In this document: positions 32,485 to 41,348 of the stretch, one piece after another
How the letters are laid out: every line of letters starts with the position of its first letter
How positions within the stretch are numbered: the stretch's first letter is position 1
Origin: DASZIT01 sp963709665
Lineage (GTDB): Bacteria > Actinomycetota > Acidimicrobiia > Acidimicrobiales > RAAP-2
Length of the DNA stretch: 64,000 nt
Assembly: GCA_963709665.1 (NCBI GenBank)
Contig: CAVPWU010000002.1
Span: 186,001 to 250,000 of the forward strand
Reading direction: 5' to 3'
Translations under genes and position numbers: made by a program
The notes under the pieces: model-generated
What the model was told of the DNA's origin: nothing
Database searches by the model: none
The model's input: only the letters and a program-made list of their open reading frames with translations

Positions 32485-32518
32485 CCGAGGGCCGATCGTG
32501 GCTGCGATCGGCCCTCGG
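32485..32518 (-). terminator. Strong hairpin after the aquaporin gene
   Basis: CCGAGGGCCGATCG and CGATCGGCCCTCGG form a perfect 14-bp stem around a six-base loop, TGGCTG. It lies about 60 bases past the aquaporin stop. There is no T run, which is usual for terminators in high-GC actinobacteria. Confidence 0.7.
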
Positions 32519-32578
32519 TGGTCCGTCCTTCGGTCCCGTCCGCCCGGGCAATGGGCGGATGGGAGACGTCGTACCTGG

Positions 32579-33376
32579 TCAGGCCGTGACCGGCTCCCCC
32601 TTGCCCTCGATGTCGCCGACCGGGTCGCCGGTGGGGGAGGGCTCGATGTCCGAGCGTCCCTCGTCCGGCACGTCGTTCCACGGGTAGAGGAGGAAGTGGA
32701 TGCCTGCCGCCAGGGCTCCTCCGACCAGGGGGGCCACGATGAACAGCCACACCTGGCTGAGCGCCGTGCCTCCGACGATCAGCGCCGGTCCGAGGGCCCG
32801 GGCCGGGTTGACCGACGTGCCGGTGATCGGGATACCGATCAGGTGGACGATGGTCAGGGTCAGGCCGATGACCATGCCTGCGGTGGCCGGGTTGGCGATG
32901 CGGTGGGTCACCCCCAGGATCACGAACACGAAGAGGGCGGTGAGGATCACCTCGGCCAGGAAGGCGCCCCCCGCCGAGATGTGGATGTCAGAGGCCTTCC
33001 CGTAGCCGTCGGTGCCGAGACCCTGGACGCTCTTGCTGTAGAGCGGTGACTGCTTGAACATGGCCCAGAGCACCAGTGCCCCCAGGTAGCCGCCGATGAA
33101 CTGGGCGACCCAGTAGCCGATCGCCTCGATCCAGGGGATGCGGCCGGCGATGGCGGCGCCCAGGGTCACGGCCGGGTTGACGTGACAGCCGCTGATCGGC
33201 CCCAGGACGTAGGCCAGGCCCAGCAGGACCAGCCCGAAGGCGAGGGCGGTGGCCACCACCCCGGCGGCCACACTGCCGCCGTCGAATTTGAAGCCGAACA
33301 TCAGCGTGGCCACGCCGACCGCGAAGAAGACCAGCAAGAATGTTCCGAGTAGCTCGGCGAAGAGCTTCCGTGCCAT
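32579..33376 (-). CDS. aqpZ: Water-selective aquaporin (AqpZ type)
   Basis: This 265-residue MIP-family channel has both NPA boxes intact, at about residues 67-69 (CHVNPAVT) and 190-192 (TSVNPARA). The residues lining the selectivity filter match AqpZ: phenylalanine 47 in ALAFGL, histidine 178 in TIVHLIG, threonine 187 and arginine 193. This points to water rather than glycerol transport. A C-terminal acidic/Pro tail of about 30 residues is extra. The ATG is preceded by GGAAAGG. A TTGACA sequence lies about 65 bases upstream in the 257-base gap to the next gene. The coding region is otherwise typical for the chromosome. Confidence 0.92.
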   Translation of the reverse strand: MARKLFAELLGTFLLVFFAVGVATLMFGFKFDGGSVAAGVVATALAFGLVLLGLAYVLGPISGCHVNPAVTLGAAIAGRIPWIEAIGYWVAQFIGGYLGALVLWAMFKQSPLYSKSVQGLGTDGYGKASDIHISAGGAFLAEVILTALFVFVILGVTHRIANPATAGMVIGLTLTIVHLIGIPITGTSVNPARALGPALIVGGTALSQVWLFIVAPLVGGALAAGIHFLLYPWNDVPDEGRSDIEPSPTGDPVGDIEGKGEPVTA

Positions 33377-33633
33377 GGGGGTCCCACCTTTCCGTCGGGA
33401 ACGGTCCCGACTGCGTCCGAACTGGCGCGCTTGTCAAAATCCTAACGAGCGGTGGGCGCTGAGCGGGGGACGATGCGCCGATCCTGGCCCCGCTGACCTG
33501 GACCTCTCCGGCGGCGAGCGTCAGCGGCATCCTGGTCCCGGCGACGTCCCTTCCGATGCGCACCGGGTCGGATGATCTGCTCTCGTGAGCCGGCGGATCC
33601 CGGCCGACCGTCGGTTGACGAGTCCGGATCCGA

Positions 33634-35412
33634 CTACCGGGACGCTCCCTGTGTCGCCGAGGGAGCGACGTAGTCGACCGTCCAGTGCAGTGCCCCGCCG
33701 CCGGGGTTTCGCACCGTCACCACCCCCAACTGTCGGGCGTGGGTGGGCTCGTCGGCGGCATCGCTATCGACCTCCAGGACGGGATCGGTCGGTCGAGCCA
33801 GGACGTTCGGGGTGGTGGGGAGCGTGGCGGGGGAGAGGGTGGGCTCCCAGCCGGCCTCCGCCAGTTGGTAGGAGAGGGCTGGGAGAAGCACCAGCTGCGG
33901 GACGCCGGAGATGAGCACGTGCAGTCGACCACGCGGGATCCGATCCCGTTCCACCAGCCCGGCGATCGCCACCGCCGCCCGACCGTTGATGGTCGGGGAG
34001 AACTCGGTGGTCGCCGACGATCGTTCGATGGTGAGGGCCAGATCAAGCGCCACCACCAGTGAGATGCAGGCCAGCCCGGCGACGGCCGCACGTCGTAGTC
34101 CGCGGTGCTCCGTCCAGAGGCGGTGCACGCTCGCCCGTACCGAGCCGCCGAAGAGGCGGAGGGCGCCCCATCCGACGGCCAGCCAGGTGAGCATGCCGAT
34201 GGGCCAGATGATCCAGGTGATGTACTCGAGCGCAAACACCCGTGCGTGGGTCACACCGGCGATGGCCCAGAGTCCGCCAGCCAGGGCGATCAGCGTGATC
34301 AGGGCCAGGGCAACGACGTCGGGCTTCCTCTGTCGGTGCCCCAGCACCCCGATGAGGATCACCAGGGCCACGGCGGCCAGGGTCCAACCCTGTCGGCCGG
34401 TCGAGGTCAAGACCGCCAAACCGATCGGTTGCGGGTGGCCGACCCCCAGCCAGACCGGTCGGGGTCCGATCCCGTGGGCCATCCGGTCCAGTGCATACCA
34501 CCACCCGACGGTGGGAAGGGTGCCCCCGATCGTCGAGCCCCAGATCGACGCCAGGTTCCCCGGCCGACCCGTCACCTGTTGGTAGAGGGGCGCCGACCAG
34601 GCCACCAACCCGACGCCGAGGCCGATCGCCAGGCACCGGAGATCCCGTCGGGACATCGTGTGCGGCGTGCGGACCAACAAACCGATGCCGGGGGCGGACA
34701 CCACGATCAGGATCGAGGCGGGTGCGTACATCAGATGCAACTGGGTGCAGTAGCTGGCCAACCCGACGAGCACCGGCCACCAACCCAGTGATCCGCTCGC
34801 CACCACCCATCCGATGAGGAGGAGGGCGGTGAACGGCAGCAGCGCCGCGAAGGGGTTCCAGACCGGGTCCCGGAGCGCCACCGCCCCGAAGTACATGCCG
34901 ACCAGGCCGACGACCGTGACGACGAAGGCCGGAAGACATCCGAATCTCCTGGTCACGGCGACCGCAGCCGCCCCGAGCGCCGCCACCCCTACCGCCAGGG
35001 CCCCGACCACCGGGCCGATGTCAGCGGGGAGCACCCGGACCGGCAGGGCCAGGGCCCAGTACTCCAGGGGGCCGGGGTCGAATACCGCCGGTCCGGTGGC
35101 CACCGGGCCGGCCAGGTTCAACTGGCCGACCAGAGGGCTACGGGGCGTCAGGACGTCGTAGGACCGCCAGGCGATGACACTGTCGTCCCCGCCGGGCACC
35201 CAGTGGTGCAGCCAGAGGGAGAGGCCGACCGCCACCAGTGGGAGGGCCAACACCAGCCCGCAGTACAGACCCGATCGGGTGACCGACCGCTCACGACGAT
35301 GGGTCAAGTCCTCCGGGCCGCCCGATCTCGTCCACCCTGGCGCCCGGTCGACCGATGGGAGCCGAAGGGTGGTCCGGGGCGCCGGCCGCTCTCGACCGTC
35401 CAGACGGTTCAC
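33634..35412 (-). CDS. Multi-pass membrane protein, GT-C glycosyltransferase-like
   Basis: This protein of about 592 residues has roughly ten membrane helices and a C-terminal soluble domain of about 130 residues. After the first helix comes VPGGDDSVIAWRSYDVLTPRSPLVG, where the acidic pair in the first extracytoplasmic loop resembles the catalytic aspartates of GT-C (lipid-linked sugar) glycosyltransferases. FDPGPLEYWALALPVR follows. No named family can be assigned with certainty. GTG 35412 was chosen because it sits 38 bases after the upstream gene's stop, while the longer frame would overlap that gene. A role in cell-envelope polysaccharide or glycoprotein assembly is inference. Confidence 0.68.
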   Translation of the reverse strand: MNRLDGRERPAPRTTLRLPSVDRAPGWTRSGGPEDLTHRRERSVTRSGLYCGLVLALPLVAVGLSLWLHHWVPGGDDSVIAWRSYDVLTPRSPLVGQLNLAGPVATGPAVFDPGPLEYWALALPVRVLPADIGPVVGALAVGVAALGAAAVAVTRRFGCLPAFVVTVVGLVGMYFGAVALRDPVWNPFAALLPFTALLLIGWVVASGSLGWWPVLVGLASYCTQLHLMYAPASILIVVSAPGIGLLVRTPHTMSRRDLRCLAIGLGVGLVAWSAPLYQQVTGRPGNLASIWGSTIGGTLPTVGWWYALDRMAHGIGPRPVWLGVGHPQPIGLAVLTSTGRQGWTLAAVALVILIGVLGHRQRKPDVVALALITLIALAGGLWAIAGVTHARVFALEYITWIIWPIGMLTWLAVGWGALRLFGGSVRASVHRLWTEHRGLRRAAVAGLACISLVVALDLALTIERSSATTEFSPTINGRAAVAIAGLVERDRIPRGRLHVLISGVPQLVLLPALSYQLAEAGWEPTLSPATLPTTPNVLARPTDPVLEVDSDAADEPTHARQLGVVTVRNPGGGALHWTVDYVAPSATQGASR

Positions 35413-35449
35413 CCCTTGCCCCGTAGCCTCCGGCGGATCAACGGCAGTC

Positions 35450-36274
35450 TCAGCCAAGCGGAGGAGCCGGTGGGGGAGTCGGCCCCTGTGCACCCGGGTG
35501 GGCCTCGGGTGGGTACCACTGACCGTCGGTGGCCTGCCACCAGCCCGGTCCGGGCGACGGCTGTGGCTGGGCGGTCAACGCACCCCCCGACGGTGGTGCG
35601 CCGGGGGACGTGGTGGCCGCCAACGGCTGGGACCGCCCCGCCGCCCGGCGTTGCACGAGCAGGAGAGCGGTGGCCACCACGCCGGCGATCGACCCGAGGA
35701 TGCACAGCCAGAGCCCGAACCCCACGTGGACCCCCACCAGCGCCGTCACCTGATCCCCGAACGACGAGATGTCGGAGGCGTCCTTGATGCTGACGCCCAG
35801 CGTCACCAGGAAGACCACCCCGGTGCCGACCAGCCAACCGACGCCGGCCCCTCGTTGCAGCAGAACCACTCCCATGACGAGGGCGATGACCCCGAGGATC
35901 AAGGTGAGCTTTCCGTCCCCGGACGTCCCGTCGACCGACAGCGAGCCGATACCGGACGACACGGTCGCCCAGGGGAGCAGCGAGCCCAGCACCACCAGCA
36001 CCCCTGCGCCGATCACGATGCCCGGCAGCAGCTTGGCCGGACCCAGGGGCCGCCGGGATCCCGGTTGCGGGGCGGACAACCCCGGGTCGGGGGGGAGGGG
36101 ACCCGCTGCGGGTTGGGCCCACCCGGGGGGCGGCGGCCCTGACGTGGTGGGAGGGGGTGGGGGCGTAGCGGACGGCGGTGGGGGCGGCGGCACGTGGTGG
36201 GGATGCAACTCCGGCGCATACCACCTGCCGTCGCTGGCCTGCCACCACCCCGGGCCTTGGGAGACGTCGCTCAT
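35450..36274 (-). CDS. Four-helix membrane protein with WWQA-DG-WY motifs at both ends
   Basis: This 274-residue protein carries the same tryptophan motif at both ends: GPGWWQASDGRWYAPE at residues 7-22 and GPGWWQATDGQWYPPE near 243. The motif resembles DUF2510 and could bind a common partner from both ends. A Pro-rich linker follows the first copy. Four membrane segments lie between residues 82 and 208 (LLPGIVIGAGVLVVLGSLLPW and later ones). The function is unknown. AGGAGA precedes the ATG. It is followed closely by the GT-C-like gene, so the two may be co-transcribed. Confidence 0.72.
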   Translation of the reverse strand: MSDVSQGPGWWQASDGRWYAPELHPHHVPPPPPPSATPPPPPTTSGPPPPGWAQPAAGPLPPDPGLSAPQPGSRRPLGPAKLLPGIVIGAGVLVVLGSLLPWATVSSGIGSLSVDGTSGDGKLTLILGVIALVMGVVLLQRGAGVGWLVGTGVVFLVTLGVSIKDASDISSFGDQVTALVGVHVGFGLWLCILGSIAGVVATALLLVQRRAAGRSQPLAATTSPGAPPSGGALTAQPQPSPGPGWWQATDGQWYPPEAHPGAQGPTPPPAPPLG

Positions 36275-36360
36275 GGGGATCTCCTACCTGCCAGACGAAG
36301 GTCGAACGGTCGGATCCGGAAGGTCGCCGGACGTAGGCCGTCCGAACTCAACGGGGAGGG

Positions 36361-36594
36361 TCAGTACTGCTCGTACTCCCGGGTGGTCCGCTTGGAGGGG
36401 AGGAGCGCCACGACGATCAGCGCCAACAACGAGAAGAAGAACCCCAGGATCAGCCAGCCGAAGGCGTGTCGGCCCTTGCGTCGGGCGATGTTGTAGATCC
36501 ACACCATGATCAGGACCCAGATCACGAACGAGATGAGTCCGTACACGAAGCCGTGGCTGTCGGAGGCGAGCAGGGTGGTGGCCAGCGATGTCAT
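36361..36594 (-). CDS. Small two-helix membrane protein
   Basis: This 77-residue protein has membrane segments FVYGLISFVIWVLIMVWIYN and AFGWLILGFFFSLLALIVVALL, separated by the basic loop IARRKGRHA. The C-terminus is charged. Proteins of this shape are common and uncharacterised in actinobacteria. The ATG at 36594 was chosen because GAGGAG lies just upstream; an earlier in-frame start at 36633 has no such signal. A TACGCT box about 30 bases upstream could be its -10 element. Confidence 0.72.
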   Translation of the reverse strand: MTSLATTLLASDSHGFVYGLISFVIWVLIMVWIYNIARRKGRHAFGWLILGFFFSLLALIVVALLPSKRTTREYEQY

Positions 36595-36703
36595 GTGGGG
36601 CTCCTCGACGGGTGGTGGGGTCGAGCGTACCAACCGACTGCCGGCTCCGGCGGGACGGATCGGCCGGTGCCCGGCGGCCGGGTGGCCACTGCGGGGGCGG
36701 TGA

Positions 36704-37597
36704 TCAGGCCATGGGGGCGATGAAGTGCTCGGCGAACCCCTCGGTCGCCTGCAACCGGGCGGCGTGGACCGACTCCGGGGTGTCGTGCTCGTTGGCCTTC
36801 ACCGACATCCAGGGGGCACAGAGCAGGTCGGTGACGCCGGCATCCTCGAGCCGCCGGTAGAGGTCGAGGTCGGGGTAGGCCTTGACCGCCAGGTAGATGG
36901 CGAAGTCGTCGTCCTCCCGGCCGGCCTGCTTGAGGGCGTCCTTGATGCGGCCCACCTGGACGAAGGCCTCGTCGGCCGGCACCGAGCCGGTGTTGATCCA
37001 CCCGTCGCCGAGGGTCACCGCCCGGCGGATGGCCGGCTCGGAGTCCCCGCCCACCATGATCGGCACCGGCAGGGACGGGGACGGGTTCATCTGGCACAGC
37101 GGGACGTCGTAGTGGGTCCCGTGGTACTCCACCCAGCCGCCGCCCCACAGTGCCCGGAGGGCGGGGATCATGTCGTTCAGTCGCTTGCCCCGGGTGTGGA
37201 AGTCCTGGCCGGTCTGGACGTACTCCTCCTCGCACCAGCCGACCCCCACCCCCAGCCGGACCCGGTCGTGGGAGAGCACCGCGGTGGTCCCCACCGTCTT
37301 GGCCACGGTGATCAGGTCGCGGACCGGGGCGATGTAGACGCCGGTGGTGAAGGTGACCCGGGTGGTGACCGCCGCCATCGCCGAGATCATGCACATCGGG
37401 TCGGGCCAGGCCGTCTCCTTCTCCCAGAACGGGGAGCCGTCGGGCGCCTTGGAGTACGTGTACCGCGAGGCCAGCTCCTTCGGGTTGAACAGGTGGTCCG
37501 ACAGGTAGATCCCCGAGTACCCGAGGGCATCGCTGGCCGAGGCCAGGCCGAGCGCCTCGTCGATGGGGAGGAAGGTGACTGCCTGGTGGAATCGCAT
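36704..37597 (-). CDS. LLM-class F420-dependent oxidoreductase (TIGR03619-like)
   Basis: This 297-residue luciferase-like TIM-barrel protein is recognised from MRFHQAVTFLPIDEALGLA, GYSGIYLSDH, RLGVGVGWCEEEYVQTG and PIMVGGDSEPAIRRA. The family uses reduced F420 or FMN. It lies 38 bases downstream of the CYP125-like gene on the same strand, so it is likely in the same transcript and under the same steroid-responsive control. A reductase or monooxygenase step on a steroid intermediate is a reasonable guess. The long frame that continues upstream of this start is antisense or out of frame with the P450 and is not real. Confidence 0.83.
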   Translation of the reverse strand: MRFHQAVTFLPIDEALGLASASDALGYSGIYLSDHLFNPKELASRYTYSKAPDGSPFWEKETAWPDPMCMISAMAAVTTRVTFTTGVYIAPVRDLITVAKTVGTTAVLSHDRVRLGVGVGWCEEEYVQTGQDFHTRGKRLNDMIPALRALWGGGWVEYHGTHYDVPLCQMNPSPSLPVPIMVGGDSEPAIRRAVTLGDGWINTGSVPADEAFVQVGRIKDALKQAGREDDDFAIYLAVKAYPDLDLYRRLEDAGVTDLLCAPWMSVKANEHDTPESVHAARLQATEGFAEHFIAPMA

Positions 37598-37635
37598 GGT
37601 GGGGTCTCGATCGCTTCCGGGTGGCTCGGCGGGGG

Positions 37636-38865
37636 TTAGCGGGACCGGGGTGCGGAGGGGGTGAACGCCACCGGCAGGTGCTTCACCCCGTTGATGAAGT
37701 TCGACTGCAGGTGCTGCTCGGGGCCGTCCTGGTGGATGTCGGGAAGCCGGTCGAGCAGCCGGTCGAACATCACCCGGATCTCCATCCGGGCCAGGTTGGC
37801 GCCCAGGCAGAAGTGGGGTCCACCACCCCCGAAGGCCATGTGGTTGTTGGGGGTGCGACCGATGTCGAAGGCATCGGGGTTGTCGAACACCGTCTCGTCG
37901 CGGTTGGCCGACGTGTGCCAGAACACCACCTTGTCGCCCTCGGCGATCTTCTGCTCCCCGATGGTCCAGTCCATGGTGGCCTGGCGGCGGAAGTGCATCA
38001 CCGGGGTGACGAACCGGAGCATCTCCTCGATGGCCGAGGGCAGCAACGACCGGTCGGCCTTCAGGCGCTCCCACTGCTCCGGGTGGTCGAAGAACGCCAC
38101 CATCGCCCCGGAGATCAGGTTCCGGGTGGTCTCGTTGCCGGCCACCGCCAGCAGTAGGAAGAAGAGGTCGAGCTCGAGCTGGGAGAGCTGGTCGCCCTCG
38201 ATCTCCGCCTGGGTGAGGATGCTGAACAGGTCCTCGTGCGGGTCGAGCCGCTTTTTGGCGCACAGCTCGTCGGCGTAGGCGTACAGCTCCATCGACGCCT
38301 GGGTGCTCAGCTCCGGGGGGACCTCGAACTCGGGGTCCTCCGAACCCACCATCTTGTTCGACCAGTCGAAGACCAGGTGACGGTCGTCCTGCGGGACCCC
38401 CATCAGCTCGGCGATGACCTGGAGCGGCAGTTCGGCCGAGATCTGCTCCACGAAGTCGGCGGTGCCCGCCTCGCAGACCCGGTCGATGATGTCGTCGGTG
38501 GAGGCGATCACCTTGGACTCGAGGTCGCGGATCATCCGCGGGGTGAAGCCCTTGTTGACCAGTCGCCGGTAGCGGGTGTGCATCGGCGGGTCCATGTTCA
38601 GCATCATCAGCTGCAGCTGGGCCAGGGTGTCCTCGTCCATGTCGGTGAAGAGGGTGGCGGCCTGCGCCGACGAAAAGTGCTCGTAGTCCCGGTTGACGTT
38701 CACGCAGTCGTCGTACCGGGTGACCGACCAGAACCCCTCGGCCTGGCCGTTGGGGTCCGGGTGCCACTGCACCGGGCACTCCCGCCGGAGGGTGGCGAAC
38801 CACTCGTGGGGGACGCCGTTGACGAAGCTCCTCGAGTCGGACAGATCGATGTCCTGCAACTCCAT
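37636..38865 (-). CDS. cyp125: Cytochrome P450, CYP125-like (steroid side-chain C26/C27 hydroxylase)
   Basis: This 409-residue P450 has the I-helix AGNETTR near residue 241, the ExxR motif in EEMLR and the heme-cysteine loop FGGGGPHFCLGANLAR near 345. The block DFVEQISAELPLQVIAELMG and the following WSNKMVGSEDPEF are very close to mycobacterial CYP125, which oxidises the terminal carbon of the cholesterol side chain to the acid. The setting supports this: it is divergent from genes matching the igr operon, with a KstR-like operator between them. It needs ferredoxin and a reductase, which are not in the window. AAGGGGG precedes the ATG. Confidence 0.88.
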   Translation of the reverse strand: MELQDIDLSDSRSFVNGVPHEWFATLRRECPVQWHPDPNGQAEGFWSVTRYDDCVNVNRDYEHFSSAQAATLFTDMDEDTLAQLQLMMLNMDPPMHTRYRRLVNKGFTPRMIRDLESKVIASTDDIIDRVCEAGTADFVEQISAELPLQVIAELMGVPQDDRHLVFDWSNKMVGSEDPEFEVPPELSTQASMELYAYADELCAKKRLDPHEDLFSILTQAEIEGDQLSQLELDLFFLLLAVAGNETTRNLISGAMVAFFDHPEQWERLKADRSLLPSAIEEMLRFVTPVMHFRRQATMDWTIGEQKIAEGDKVVFWHTSANRDETVFDNPDAFDIGRTPNNHMAFGGGGPHFCLGANLARMEIRVMFDRLLDRLPDIHQDGPEQHLQSNFINGVKHLPVAFTPSAPRSR

Positions 38866-38938
38866 GGCAACGCCCCCTTGTCGATGCCGGCCCGTGTGGC
38901 GGCACTCACTGCGTGTCCGTCGCCGCCGGATTACGTAC

Positions 38939-38952
38939 TAGAACACGTATCA
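38939..38952. promoter_or_regulatory. KstR-like operator between cyp125 and the igr-like operon
   Basis: TAGAACACGTATCA fits the KstR consensus TnnAACnnGTTnnA except for GTA in place of GTT. It is flanked by ACT and AGT, which extend the symmetry. A TATCAT box at 38955-38960 suits the rightward promoter, so a bound repressor would block it. Confidence 0.65.
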
Positions 38953-39162
38953 GTTATCATAGGGCACGGGCATCCGGGGGGCCACCGGCCCACGGGGCCG
39001 ACCTGGGCGTCCTCGACCAGCGACACATCGCCGTGGTGGCGGGAGCGCGGTAAGCAGGGGGAGTCGGAAGTCGACGCCACCCGGAGGGGGCCGGCAGGTT
39101 GCCGGCCCGGTCGGGACCGGTCCGCCGGACACGTGTGGGACGTAGGGGAGGGATCGGACGCC

Positions 39163-40323
39163 ATGTATCTCGAGGAGACCACAGAGCAGCAGGCCCTCCG
39201 GGCCGAGTTGCGGGCGTACTTCGCCGAGCTGCTCACCCCCGAGGTGCGCGAGGTGCTCGACGGCGAGGGTGACGGCGGCGTGGTGTCCCACTCCATCATC
39301 CGGCGGATGGGGAAGGACGGCTGGCTGGGCATCGGCTGGCCCAAGGAGTTCGGGGGGCAGGGTCGACCCACCTCCGACCAGTTCATCTTCTTCACCGAGG
39401 TGCAGCGGGCCCGGGCACCGTTCCCGTTCGTCACCCTCAACACCGTGGGTCCCATGCTGATGCGCTTCGGTACCGACGAGCAGAAGGAGTACTTCCTCTC
39501 CGGGATCCTGCAGGGGGAGATCAACTTCGCCATCGGCTACACCGAGCCGGGATCGGGCACCGACCTGGCGTCGCTCCGGACCCGGGCGGTCCGGGACGGC
39601 GACGAGTGGCTGATCGACGGCAACAAGGTGTTCACCAGCGGTGCCGACCAGGCCGACTACATCTGGCTGGCCACCCGCACCGACCCCGATGCCCCCAAGC
39701 ACAAGGGCATCTCCATCTTCCTGGTACCCACCTCCGACCCGGGCTTCTCGTGCACCCCGATCGTCACGGTCGGAGGGGTGGCCACCACCGCCTCGTACTA
39801 CGACGGGGTCCGGGTCCCCACCACCGCCCTGGTCGGCGAGCTGAACGGCGGGTGGCGGCTGATCACCGGCCAGCTCAACCACGAGCGGGTGGGTCTGGCC
39901 GCCGTCAGTGCCCTGGCCAACCGGCTGTGGGCCGAGGTGGCCGAGTGGGCGCTGGACCACGGCCTGGGCGACGTCGGTTGGGTGCAGGAGGACCTGGCCC
40001 GCTCCCACGCCCTCCTCGAGGCCCAGAAGCTCCTCAACTGGAGGATGACCGCGGCGGTGGCCGACGACACGCTGGGGCCGGCCGACTCGTCGGCGGTGAA
40101 GGTGTTCGGCACCGAGTCGACCGTCCAGGTCTACCGGCTGCTCCTCGGCATCCTCGGGTCGGGGGGCTACCTGGCCCCGGGGTCGCCCGGGGCGGTCCTC
40201 CACGGCGAGGTGGAGCGGGCGGCCCGCCAGGCCCAGATCAACACCTTCGGCGGCGGCGTCAACGAGGTCCAGCGCGAGATCCTGGCCATGGCCGGCCTGG
40301 GGATGAAACGGGGGGCGCGGTGA
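39163..40323 (+). CDS. fadE29: Acyl-CoA dehydrogenase subunit ChsE2 (FadE29-like)
   Basis: This 386-residue protein aligns by eye with mycobacterial FadE29: IRRMGKDGWLGIGWPKEFGG, FAIGYTEPGSGTDLASLRT and DADYIW-like (QADYIWLATRTDP) segments, and a FGGGVNEVQRE end. FadE28 and FadE29 form the heterotetrameric dehydrogenase ChsE1-ChsE2, which desaturates the three-carbon side chain of 3-oxo-pregnene-carboxyl-CoA. The ATG at 39163 is preceded by GGGGAGGG. Its stop codon overlaps the chsH2 start. Its partner subunit lies two genes downstream. The KstR-like operator sits about 210 bases upstream. Confidence 0.88.
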   Translation: MYLEETTEQQALRAELRAYFAELLTPEVREVLDGEGDGGVVSHSIIRRMGKDGWLGIGWPKEFGGQGRPTSDQFIFFTEVQRARAPFPFVTLNTVGPMLMRFGTDEQKEYFLSGILQGEINFAIGYTEPGSGTDLASLRTRAVRDGDEWLIDGNKVFTSGADQADYIWLATRTDPDAPKHKGISIFLVPTSDPGFSCTPIVTVGGVATTASYYDGVRVPTTALVGELNGGWRLITGQLNHERVGLAAVSALANRLWAEVAEWALDHGLGDVGWVQEDLARSHALLEAQKLLNWRMTAAVADDTLGPADSSAVKVFGTESTVQVYRLLLGILGSGGYLAPGSPGAVLHGEVERAARQAQINTFGGGVNEVQREILAMAGLGMKRGAR

Positions 40324-41348
40324 GCGACCAGGACCTCGACGCCGCCCTGCAGGAGTTCGTGGGCCAGTCGGCCGGTGACGCCACCCGCTCGCCCGACCCG
40401 GTGAACCAGGCCATGATCCGCCACTGGGTCGAGGCGATGGGGGACCACAACCCGGTCTACGTCGACGAGCAGGCGGCCAAGGAGGCCGGCTTCCCCGGCG
40501 TCATCGCCCCGCCCACCATGCTCCAGGCCTGGATCATGCGGGGCCTCCGGGCCAGCCTGGAGACCGAGGCGGCCCGGGCGGCCGGCACCTCCCAGGGCGA
40601 CGGCCCGACCGACCGGCTGATGAAGCTGCTGGACGACCACGGCTTCACCTCGGTGGTGGCCACCAACTGCGACCAGCACTACGAGCGACCACTGGTCCTG
40701 GGGGACGAGCTCGAGGTCAGCTCCACCATCGAATCGGTGTCGCCGGAGAAGGCGACCGGCCTGGGGGTCGGCCACTTCCTCACCAACCGGCTCGACTTCA
40801 CCGACCAGGACGGCGAGCTGGTGGCCACCATGAAGTTCCGCATCCTGAAGTTCCGGCCGCCGGCCGCCGCTGGGGACGATGCCGGGGTCAGCGCCCCCGC
40901 CGACACCCCGCCCGACACCCCGCCCCGGGCGCTGCGACCGCGCCCCTCACTCACCCACGACAACCGGTTCTTCTTCGAGGGCGCCAAGGAGGGCAAGCTG
41001 CTCATCCAGCGGTGCACCTCGTGCGGGACCCTCCGCCATCCACCCCGCCCGGCCTGCGCCACCTGCCGGTCGTTCGAGTGGGAGGCGGTGGAGTCGTCGG
41101 GTCGGGGCACCATCTACAGCTACGTGGTCAACCACTACCCGAAGGTCCCCGCCTTCGACTACCCCCTGGTGGTCGCCCTGGTCGAGCTCGAGGAGGGCAC
41201 CCGCCTGGTGGCCAACGTCGAGGGCATCACCCCCGAGACGGTCGCCATCGGCATGCCGGTGGAGGCGGGCTTCGAGGCCTTCGACGACGACCTCACCCTT
41301 CCGGTGTTCCATCCGGCAGGTACCTCGGATGCCACGGAGGCCAGATAG
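40320..41348 (+). CDS. chsH2: ChsH2-like protein: MaoC-like hotdog domain fused to DUF35
   Basis: This 342-residue protein has two parts. The N-terminal MaoC-like hotdog (HWVEAMGDHNPVYVDEQAAKEAGFPGVIAPPTM, cited in part) pairs with ChsH1 to hydrate the enoyl-CoA made by ChsE. The C-terminal DUF35 part, after a Pro-rich linker, has a zinc ribbon with CTSCG and CATC followed by an OB-fold. In studied actinobacteria the DUF35 part of ChsH2 binds the aldolase Ltp2. The GTG start overlaps the fadE29 stop by four bases, and fadE28 begins at the very next base after its stop. Confidence 0.88.
   Translation: MSDQDLDAALQEFVGQSAGDATRSPDPVNQAMIRHWVEAMGDHNPVYVDEQAAKEAGFPGVIAPPTMLQAWIMRGLRASLETEAARAAGTSQGDGPTDRLMKLLDDHGFTSVVATNCDQHYERPLVLGDELEVSSTIESVSPEKATGLGVGHFLTNRLDFTDQDGELVATMKFRILKFRPPAAAGDDAGVSAPADTPPDTPPRALRPRPSLTHDNRFFFEGAKEGKLLIQRCTSCGTLRHPPRPACATCRSFEWEAVESSGRGTIYSYVVNHYPKVPAFDYPLVVALVELEEGTRLVANVEGITPETVAIGMPVEAGFEAFDDDLTLPVFHPAGTSDATEAR

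Noticed and set aside
36704..38905. Fusion of the LLM oxidoreductase with an upstream frame through the P450 gene
   Set aside because: The upstream part is an out-of-frame reading of the P450 coding sequence. The LLM protein starts cleanly at 37597.
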